A stretch of 64,000 nucleotides of DNA from JBLMZI01 sp050258755 (GTDB lineage: Bacteria; Bacillota; Syntrophomonadia; Syntrophomonadales; DTU052), in the NCBI GenBank assembly GCA_050258755.1, contig JBLMZI010000006.1, forward strand, positions 186,001 through 250,000, read 5' to 3'. Each line of letters opens with the position of its first letter. Positions within the stretch are counted from its first letter, which is position 1. The notes beneath the pieces were generated by a model. That model was given only the letters and a program-made list of their open reading frames with translations, did not search any database and was not told the DNA's origin. This document shows positions 57,422-64,000 of the stretch, in pieces. The translations under genes were made by a program, and so were the position numbers.

Positions 57422-57838
57422 ATGAACATTCTCCTGGTTGATGACGATGCTGATAATCGGGCTTGCATGGGCGACTTTCTTCGCGACCTGGGCCATCAGG
57501 TGACCGCCTGTGAAAACGGGTTCGAGGCGATTGAGCGGTTCCGCGAAATGCCGTCCGACGTCGTATTAACGGATCTGACAATGCCGGGTATGAATGGCTA
57601 CGAACTGGCAGCCAGTCTTCGCGGTCTGTTTCCGGCGGTTTCGGTTGAAATAGTGGTTTTCACCGGCGGGGCCGTCATCGCCACCGAGGAAATGAAGAGC
57701 ACCGCGGCTGTGGAAACTTGTCTGACTAAGCCATTGAACCTGGATCAACTGGTACAGGTTCTCTTCGGGATCTTTCAGCGCATCGACGCCGCTTCGGGCC
57801 GAAATGACGCACCCAATCCTGAGCGAAAGCTTCAATAA
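57422..57838 (+). CDS. Single-domain response regulator
   Basis: A 138-residue CheY-like receiver with LLVDDDADNRACMGDFL (acidic pair), the phospho-Asp in VVLTDLTMPGMNGYELA, Thr in VVFTGGAV and the Lys of CLTKPLNLDQL. No output domain; the last 20 residues are a polar tail. Its sequence is close to the receiver of the NtrC-type protein just upstream (MNILLVDD, EVV-FTG), suggesting duplication. First gene of the receiver-cheA-cheW-receptor operon. Confidence 0.92.
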   Translation: MNILLVDDDADNRACMGDFLRDLGHQVTACENGFEAIERFREMPSDVVLTDLTMPGMNGYELAASLRGLFPAVSVEIVVFTGGAVIATEEMKSTAAVETCLTKPLNLDQLVQVLFGIFQRIDAASGRNDAPNPERKLQ

Positions 57839-57861
57839 AGCGTCGGAAGGAGGGAAACCCA

Positions 57862-59949
57862 TTGACGACTTCAGGCAGAGACCCCATGCTTGACATGTTT
57901 ATCTTTGAAACAGCCCAGCAGGTCGAGCGGCTGGAACAGCTGCTGCTGCTCGCCGAACAGGCCGGCGGCTTCAACAGTTTTATCAATGAAATCTTTCGGA
58001 TTATGCATACGCTGAAAGGTTCGGCCGCCATGATGCTGTTCGACAATCTGGCGGCTCTGGCCCACTCAGTCGAGGATCTCTTCTATTATTTGCGCGAGTT
58101 TAATCCAAACAATCTTGATAACACCACGCTCGCCGACATCGTTCTTGAAGGGGTCGACTTTGTGAAGACCGAAATCGCCAAGATCGACGCCGGTGATGCG
58201 GTGGACGGCGACGCAAACCCGCTGATTGACCGGGTGCGCGCTTACCTTGATTTAATCAAGCAAGCAGCCGATCATCCCGAAGAACCGCTCAAGCAAAAAC
58301 GGCAGACTGAAGCCGAAACCAAACAGATTTATTATATTCACCCCGATCAGGCGGCGGTGCCGGCAGGCAACGACCGTTTCCAGGCCCTGATCTGGTTTGA
58401 TGTCGGCTGTGAGATGGAAAATGTCCGGGCTTTCCTGGTGATTCACAATCTAAAAGAAATCGCCACCGACATCGTTCATTTCCCGGACGATATTATGGAA
58501 AACGACGCTACCGCGGAAGTGATCCGGGAAGAAGGCTTCCGGATCCAATTTCGCTGTGACAAGCCGGCGGAACAGGTGGAACATATTCTGCTGCAAACCG
58601 CGTTTGTCCGGGAAGTCGTCGTAGAAGCCGCTGAGCATCAAAGCGTGGAACCGCCGCTTATTCCCGAAGCGCCGGTCAAGCCCCGCATTGTTCTGGACGA
58701 GTCCGAGGTCGAGCTGGAAACCATCCGGGAAGCGGCTCAGCGGGAGCAGCCCGAAAAAGAAGCGGCCCAGCCGGTTGCCCGGAAGCAAAACCTCATCAGT
58801 GTGAATGTGGATAAATTGGATGCCTTGATGGACCTGGTCGGCGAACTGATTATTTCGGAAGCCATGGTCACCCAGAACCCCGAGCTGGAAGGCCTGAATC
58901 TGGACGGTTTCTTCAAGTCGGCCCGGCAGCTCCAAAAAATCACCCATGACCTGCAGGATCTGGTGATGTCGATCCGCATGGTTCCATTGACTATGACCTT
59001 CCAGAAGATGAACCGGCTGGTTCGGGACATGGGGAAAAAGACCAATAAGGACTTGCAGTTGATCATCCTCGGCGCGGAAACCGAAGTGGATAAAAACATT
59101 ATCGAACACATCTCCGATCCTTTGATGCATCTGGTCCGCAACGCCATCGATCACGGGCTGGAAACACCGGCCGAGCGAGCCGCAAAAGGCAAACCGGAAA
59201 AAGGAACCGTGGTGCTCGAAGCGGTGAATGAGGGCGGCGATGTGTGGATCAATATCCGGGACGACGGACGCGGAATGGATCGGGACAAGATCATGGCAAA
59301 AGCTCGCGATCATGGGCTTTTGTCCAAGCCGGAATCGGAGTATTCAGATCGTGAGGTCTTCGGTTTTGTGCTTTTGCCTGGGTTCTCGACCCGGGACATG
59401 GTGACGGAGTATTCGGGCCGCGGAGTCGGCATGGATGTTGCGGTTCAAAACATCGAAAAGATTGGCGGAAGCGTGATCGTTGACAGCAAGCCGGATGCCG
59501 GAACCACAATCAGTCTCAAGATCCCGATCACACTCGGCATTATTGATGGCATGAACATCAAAGTGGGCAACACCAGCTTCACGGTTCCGATGACCACGAT
59601 CCGGGAATCGTTCCGGGTCGACGAATCCGAAATCATCGCCGACCCGGACGGAAACGAGATGATCATGGTCCGGGGGCAGTGTCATCCGGTCATCCGGCTT
59701 TACCAGTATTACCGGATCGATCAGGCGGTGACCGAGTCGCAGGACGGCATCATTATGATGGTCGATCACAACGAACGCACCATGTGCCTATTCGCCGACG
59801 CCCTGTTGGGCGAGCAGCAGGTTGTGATTAAACCCCTTCCGGAATACATCAAACGGGTCAGGAAAAAGGTGCGCGGCATCGCCGGGTGCGCGCTTTTGGG
59901 GGATGGCAGTATCAGCCTGATTATGGATGTGGCTGGACTGATGAATTAG
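57862..59949 (+). CDS. cheA: Chemotaxis histidine kinase CheA
   Basis: A 695-residue kinase: HPt domain (phospho-His in RIMHTLKGSAAMM, about residue 50), a middle region of about 200 residues with a P2-like domain, dimerisation segment NVDKLDALMDLVGELIISEA, ATPase domain with LMHLVRNAIDHGLE, DDGRGMDRDKI and GRGVGMDVAVQNIEKIGG, and a CheW-like C-terminus. TTG start: AGGAGG stands 8 nt upstream, and the next ATG is eight codons in. It probably phosphorylates the receiver encoded just before. No cheB or cheR is seen in the window. Confidence 0.96.
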   Translation: MTTSGRDPMLDMFIFETAQQVERLEQLLLLAEQAGGFNSFINEIFRIMHTLKGSAAMMLFDNLAALAHSVEDLFYYLREFNPNNLDNTTLADIVLEGVDFVKTEIAKIDAGDAVDGDANPLIDRVRAYLDLIKQAADHPEEPLKQKRQTEAETKQIYYIHPDQAAVPAGNDRFQALIWFDVGCEMENVRAFLVIHNLKEIATDIVHFPDDIMENDATAEVIREEGFRIQFRCDKPAEQVEHILLQTAFVREVVVEAAEHQSVEPPLIPEAPVKPRIVLDESEVELETIREAAQREQPEKEAAQPVARKQNLISVNVDKLDALMDLVGELIISEAMVTQNPELEGLNLDGFFKSARQLQKITHDLQDLVMSIRMVPLTMTFQKMNRLVRDMGKKTNKDLQLIILGAETEVDKNIIEHISDPLMHLVRNAIDHGLETPAERAAKGKPEKGTVVLEAVNEGGDVWINIRDDGRGMDRDKIMAKARDHGLLSKPESEYSDREVFGFVLLPGFSTRDMVTEYSGRGVGMDVAVQNIEKIGGSVIVDSKPDAGTTISLKIPITLGIIDGMNIKVGNTSFTVPMTTIRESFRVDESEIIADPDGNEMIMVRGQCHPVIRLYQYYRIDQAVTESQDGIIMMVDHNERTMCLFADALLGEQQVVIKPLPEYIKRVRKKVRGIAGCALLGDGSISLIMDVAGLMN

Positions 59950-59987
59950 ATGGTTGAACCGAGTTTTTCGAAAGGAGGTTTGCGCTT

Positions 59988-60488
59988 ATGGCAGAGCTGG
60001 CCACTGTTCTGACCGAAGAATTCGAACTTGAGGAAGATACCCAAAGTGGGAAGTTCCTTTTGTTCACCCTCGGCAAAGAAGGCTATGGGATTGAAATCAA
60101 GTTTGTTACAGAAATCATTGGAATACAGGAAATCACTGAAGTACCGGAGCTCCCCGAGTACATCAAGGGCGTGATCAACCTTCGCGGGAAGATCATCCCG
60201 GTCATGGATGTCAGGCTTCGGTTTCGAAAGCCGGCACGGGAGTACGACGATCGGACCTGCATCGTGGTGGTCGATATTAATGAAATCCCTATCGGACTGG
60301 TGGTGGACCGCGTTTCCGAGGTGACTTCAATCGGCGAAGAGCTGATTTCGCCGCCGCCGAATCTTGACCGCGGTTTTCAGCGTTATATCAAAGGCGTCGG
60401 CCGGGTCGACACCGCAGTCATTCTGCTGCTGGAATGCAATCAATTGCTGGAAGATGACGAACTCCAGGAAATCGGAAGAATTCAGTAA
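59988..60488 (+). CDS. cheW: CheW scaffold protein of the receptor operon
   Basis: A 166-residue CheW with an acidic N-terminal extension (LTEEFELEEDTQ) before the fold: FTLGKEGYGIEIKFVTEII, YIKGVINLRGKIIPVMDVR (NLRG) and LVVDRVSEVTSIGEE. AAAGGAGG lies upstream of the ATG. It lies between cheA and the large receptor gene and should join them. It is a distinct paralogue of the isolated cheW near 26 kb. Confidence 0.95.
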   Translation: MAELATVLTEEFELEEDTQSGKFLLFTLGKEGYGIEIKFVTEIIGIQEITEVPELPEYIKGVINLRGKIIPVMDVRLRFRKPAREYDDRTCIVVVDINEIPIGLVVDRVSEVTSIGEELISPPPNLDRGFQRYIKGVGRVDTAVILLLECNQLLEDDELQEIGRIQ

Positions 60489-60509
60489 AGGAAAAGGAGG
60501 CGATTTTGA

Positions 60510-63500
60510 ATGCGTTCACTGGGTAAAACCATCACCCTGATCATGCTGGTCATCCTGCTTCCCCTGTTTCTGGGGGTAACCCTGTACAACAGCATCCAGG
60601 AAGAGAAAGGCATCATTGAACTGCACCGCCAAAAAGCGGCCATTATTGCGCAGACCAACGCTGCCGCGGTCGGTAAAATGTTTGAAGACGCGATTGCCAC
60701 GAGGCAGTTGACCCAGAGCCAGGTATTCGATCAGAAGTACCAGGAAATCCCCAACACCAATCCCAAGCGGTACCATACGCAGTACGACGCCTGGACGGAC
60801 AAAAATCTTCCCAAAGTGACTGAATCGCTGCTGAATGACAGCACGGTTGTCTTTGGAACCGTCGTCGACACGAATGGGTATCTGCCGACTCATAACAACA
60901 AGTTTACCATCGGCGATTTTACGAATTCCCAAAACCGCACCAAGCGCATTTTCAATGACGCGGTCGGCTTGAAATCGGCAACGAACACAGAGCCCTACTC
61001 TCTGCAGGAATACAAGCGCGACACCGGTGAACTCGTGTGGGACGTTTCGGCGCCAATCTACGTGAACGGCCAGCACTGGGGCGCTTTTCGGGTCGGTTAT
61101 TCCATCGATACGGTGTATGCCCAGATTGCGGCCATGCGCTACCGTACGTTTACTTTTGGACTGATCTACGTTATTGCGCTGATCCTGGTCGCCTTTTTTG
61201 TGGCCCGCTCGGTGACCCGTCCCTTGGGTCAAATGAAGGAGCTTGCCGGGAAAATCGCAGCCGGTGATCTGAGCATCGATGACAAGGTGATCACCCGCAA
61301 AGATGAAATCGGCGAGCTCGGCCGCTCCTTTATGGCCATGTCGAGCACCATCCGCACCCTGGCTTCCTCCATGAACGGGCTGAATCAAGCCGCCGCGGAA
61401 GGAAAACTGGATGTGCGGGCCAGCAGCGATGGTTTTACCGGACTTTGGCAGGAATTGATCCAGGGCATGAATCGAACCCTCGACGCCGTGGTCGGCCCGC
61501 TGAATGTCGCGGCCGAATACGTCGACCGGATCAGCAAAGGCCAAATTCCGCCAAAGATTACGGATACCTATCTCGGGGATTTCAATGAGATTAAAAACAA
61601 CCTCAACAACTGCATCGACGGGTTGGGCGGTCTGGCTGAATGCAATGACGTTCTGCACCGATTGTCCCTCAATGACCATGCGCGGAAAGTGGAAGGCGTA
61701 CACGACGGCATTTTCGGCGAGATGGGCCGCTCCACCAATGAGGTTCGCGAGCGCCTGCTCAGCGTGACCCGCCTGATGAACGAAATTGCCGTCGGCGATA
61801 CCAGCGAACTGGCGTCCATGAAGGCGGTCGGCAAGCGTTCGGAAGACGACACGCTCCTGCCTGCGGTGGTCGGGTGCATGGAGGCCATCGAACTGCTGAT
61901 CCAGGATACCAAAGCGTTGTCAGCAGCCGCTGTTGAAGGACAGCTCGACCGGCGGGCCGACGCCTCCAAACATCGCGGCGAATACCAGAGAATCATCGAA
62001 GGCATCAACAGCACGCTGGATGCGGTCATCGGACCGCTTAACGTAGCCGCCGAGTATGTCGACCGGATCAGCAAAGGTGACATTCCGCCCAGGATCACTG
62101 ACGTATATCACGGTGACTTCAATGAAATTAAGAACAATCTGAACAACTGCATCGACATCATGAACGGTCTGGTCAGGGAAACCAACGGGCTGATTCAGTC
62201 CATCCAGGAAGGCCGGCTCGACACCCGCGGCAATGCCGCGCAGTTTATCGGCAGTTGGGGAGAATTGGTCGGGGGCATAAACCGCCTGATCGACGCCTTT
62301 GTCGGCCCGATCAACGTCACCGCCGAGTATGTCGACCGGATCAGCAAGGGTGATATTCCGCCCAAGATCACTGACACCTATTACGGCGATTACAATGAGA
62401 TCAAAAACAATCTGAACAACTGTATCGATAGCATGAATGGCCTGCTTTCAGAAACCTGCACCATGATCCAGGCGGTCGAGGACGGCAAACTGGATGTGCG
62501 CGGAAATGCCGCTCAGTTTACCGGCGGCTGGGCCGAGCTGATCACAGGGATCAACCACCTGATTGATGCCTTTGTCGGTCCATTTAACATGGCTGCCGAT
62601 TATATTGACAAGATCAGCATCGGTAATATTCCGGGCAAGATCACGGACGCGTACAATGGCGATTTTAACGCAATCAAAAACAACCTGAACCAATGCATCG
62701 ATGCCATCTCCCTGATGGTGGCCGAAATCGGCCGGACCATCCAGGCTGGCAGAGAAGGTGCGCTCTCGGTCCGAGCGGAATCGGAAACCTCTCAGGGGGT
62801 CTACCGGAAAATCCTGCGCGGCATCAACGATACTTTGGACGCGGTGATTCAGCCAGTAAGAGAAGCTTCCGGCGTGCTGCAGGAAATGTCCCGCGGCAAC
62901 CTGAAAACCAGGGTTGAAGGAGACTACAAAGGCGATCATGCCGAGATTAAGAACGCGCTCAACGCCACCACCACAGCCTTATCGAGCTATATCTCGGAGA
63001 TCACGCGCATCCTGACCGAGATGTCACAAGGTAACCTGAATCTGACGGTGACCGGCGATTTCCGGGGCGATTTCGCGGAAATCAAACAAGCCATGAATGC
63101 CATACTGCACTCCCTGAATGAAATGCTCGGGCAAATGAATTCGGCGGCGGAACAGGTTGCCGCCGGGGCCGAGCAGGTCGCCCGCTCCGCTCAGGCCTTG
63201 TCTCAGGCCTCATCAGAACAGGCTGCCGCGGTGGAACAAACGACCGCCGCAATGACCCAGATCGGGGCCCAGACCAAACAGAACGCGCTGAATGCCAGCC
63301 AAGCCAACGAACTGGCCAATAATGCCCGCGAAAACGCCGGTCAGGGCAACGAACAGATGCATACGATGCTCAAGGCCATGGAGGAAATCAACAACTCCTC
63401 CAACAACATCTCTAAAATCATCAAGGTCATCGACGAGATTGCCTTCCAGACCAACATTCTGGCCCTAAACGCTGCGGTCGAAGCCGCACGAGCCGGCCAG

Positions 63501-64000
63501 CACGGCAAGGGCTTCGCGGTGGTCGCAGAAGAAGTCCGGAACCTGGCCGCCCGCAGCGCCAATGCCGCAAAGGAAACGACCGCGCTGATCGAAGGATCGA
63601 TGAAAAAGGTCGAATTTGGCACCCAGATTGCCAACGAAACGGCCGGCGCACTCAACAAGATTGTCGAAGGCGTCACCAGTGCGGCCGAATTGGTTGGCGA
63701 TATCGCAAAGGCATCCAATGAGCAGGCGACCGGCATTATCCAGGTCAATCAAGGCATTGGACAGGTTGCGCAGGTCACCCAGATGAATACCGCCACCGCA
63801 CAGCAAAGCGCGGCGGCCTCTGAAGAGATGGCCAGTCAGGCCGAAACCCTGCGCACCATGATCGGACAGTTCAGCCTGCGAAGCGGTTCCGGATCACCGC
63901 TGGGACGCTCCGACAATTCCGATATCATGCGAATGGTTGAGGATATGATTGACCGCAAGACCCGCATGCCGATCCCGGAAAGCCGGCCCGCTGTGGCGGC
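60510..64000 (+). CDS. Large methyl-accepting chemotaxis protein with a HAMP array (3' end beyond window)
   Basis: At least 1163 residues, truncated by the window. TM1 (ITLIMLVILLPLFLGVTLYN), an extracytoplasmic sensor region of about 180 residues, TM2 (FGLIYVIALILVAFFVARSV), a HAMP domain, then about 550 residues of HAMP-like repeats with the recurring block AEYVDRISKGDIPPKITD followed by GDFNEIKNNLNNCID (four copies, three of them 270 bp apart), two more HAMP-like units (EMSRGNLKTRVEGDYKGD, EMSQGNLNLTVTGDFRGD) and the MCP signalling domain with DEIAFQTNILALNAAVEAAR. AAAAGGAGG precedes the ATG. Such poly-HAMP receptors often act in non-flagellar signalling. Confidence 0.95.
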   Translation, partial: MRSLGKTITLIMLVILLPLFLGVTLYNSIQEEKGIIELHRQKAAIIAQTNAAAVGKMFEDAIATRQLTQSQVFDQKYQEIPNTNPKRYHTQYDAWTDKNLPKVTESLLNDSTVVFGTVVDTNGYLPTHNNKFTIGDFTNSQNRTKRIFNDAVGLKSATNTEPYSLQEYKRDTGELVWDVSAPIYVNGQHWGAFRVGYSIDTVYAQIAAMRYRTFTFGLIYVIALILVAFFVARSVTRPLGQMKELAGKIAAGDLSIDDKVITRKDEIGELGRSFMAMSSTIRTLASSMNGLNQAAAEGKLDVRASSDGFTGLWQELIQGMNRTLDAVVGPLNVAAEYVDRISKGQIPPKITDTYLGDFNEIKNNLNNCIDGLGGLAECNDVLHRLSLNDHARKVEGVHDGIFGEMGRSTNEVRERLLSVTRLMNEIAVGDTSELASMKAVGKRSEDDTLLPAVVGCMEAIELLIQDTKALSAAAVEGQLDRRADASKHRGEYQRIIEGINSTLDAVIGPLNVAAEYVDRISKGDIPPRITDVYHGDFNEIKNNLNNCIDIMNGLVRETNGLIQSIQEGRLDTRGNAAQFIGSWGELVGGINRLIDAFVGPINVTAEYVDRISKGDIPPKITDTYYGDYNEIKNNLNNCIDSMNGLLSETCTMIQAVEDGKLDVRGNAAQFTGGWAELITGINHLIDAFVGPFNMAADYIDKISIGNIPGKITDAYNGDFNAIKNNLNQCIDAISLMVAEIGRTIQAGREGALSVRAESETSQGVYRKILRGINDTLDAVIQPVREASGVLQEMSRGNLKTRVEGDYKGDHAEIKNALNATTTALSSYISEITRILTEMSQGNLNLTVTGDFRGDFAEIKQAMNAILHSLNEMLGQMNSAAEQVAAGAEQVARSAQALSQASSEQAAAVEQTTAAMTQIGAQTKQNALNASQANELANNARENAGQGNEQMHTMLKAMEEINNSSNNISKIIKVIDEIAFQTNILALNAAVEAARAGQHGKGFAVVAEEVRNLAARSANAAKETTALIEGSMKKVEFGTQIANETAGALNKIVEGVTSAAELVGDIAKASNEQATGIIQVNQGIGQVAQVTQMNTATAQQSAAASEEMASQAETLRTMIGQFSLRSGSGSPLGRSDNSDIMRMVEDMIDRKTRMPIPESRPAVA

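Noticed and set aside
61494..62690. Direct DNA repeats at 270-bp spacing, first suspected as tandem repeat or CRISPR-like array
   Set aside because: They encode HAMP-like protein repeats in one open frame with synonymous differences; no CRISPR repeats or cas genes are present in the window.

Overview
The window reads as a chromosomal segment of an anaerobic, probably endospore-forming member of the Bacillota (Clostridia-like). The evidence is a CIRCE operator in front of groESL, sigma-A promoters and strong AGGAGG ribosome sites, the acpS-nnr-alr-mazE-mazF order known from Bacillus relatives, a YaaH/SleL-like GH18 protein, a tungsten/molybdenum aldehyde:ferredoxin oxidoreductase with its own polyferredoxin, an archaeal/clostridial-type split glutamate synthase, and an ANTAR regulator next to glnA. 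The genus cannot be fixed from the sequence alone.

Layout. 1-4.8 kb: groEL (lacking only its last codons) and groES under CIRCE, then a molybdopterin operon moaA-moaC-MOSC-mog whose leader holds a terminator. 4.9-8.2 kb: nfeD plus an SPFH protein, and a PAS/GGDEF/HD-GYP protein. 8.3-13.5 kb: a membrane-anchored glucosaminidase-like protein, then lgt, a four-cluster ferredoxin, AOR and 5-FTHF cyclo-ligase in one operon. 13.7-13.8 kb: a cluster of DnaA boxes. 13.8-17.2 kb: an operon for uracil-DNA glycosylase, tsaE, tsaB, rimI and tsaD. 17.4-25.6 kb: GH18, amidohydrolase, C26 amidotransferase, mazF/mazE, alr, CBS protein, nnr, acpS. 25.7-27.4 kb: cheW and an EamA transporter.

27.5-43.2 kb is a nitrogen-assimilation block. 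In order of transcription it holds an IclR regulator, an ANTAR antiterminator, glnA, the five-gene glutamate synthase cluster, glnB and amt, and separately gdhA, a second IclR regulator and a KaiC-like/PEP-binding protein. Two control layers are visible. (1) A 15-bp palindrome (TTCCAC-N3-GTGGAA) occurs as a pair around both the ANTAR-glnA and gdhA promoters with almost the same geometry. (2) Hairpins with an A1/G4 hexaloop (AAAGGC) overlap the 5' arm of terminators in the ANTAR-glnA and glnB-amt leaders, as expected for ANTAR antitermination; gdhA has a related AAAGGT hairpin.

43.2-47.0 kb is an accessory island. It has a promoter- and hairpin-bounded RNA of about 700 nt with many stem-loops and no convincing protein; three copies of a roughly 220-bp giant hairpin element whose arms differ in sequence but stay perfectly complementary; a PD-(D/E)xK nuclease-like protein of lower GC; and two paralogous small membrane proteins, each followed by a hairpin element. 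This is the best candidate for something undescribed.

47.0-53.4 kb: polyphosphate/ppGpp-type metabolism (HD protein, two divergent Ppx/GppA proteins, Ppk1) and a phasin-like protein. 53.8-64 kb: a MEDS-PAS histidine kinase and NtrC-type regulator, then a canonical sigma-54 promoter driving a receiver protein, cheA, cheW and a very large multi-HAMP chemoreceptor that runs off the window.
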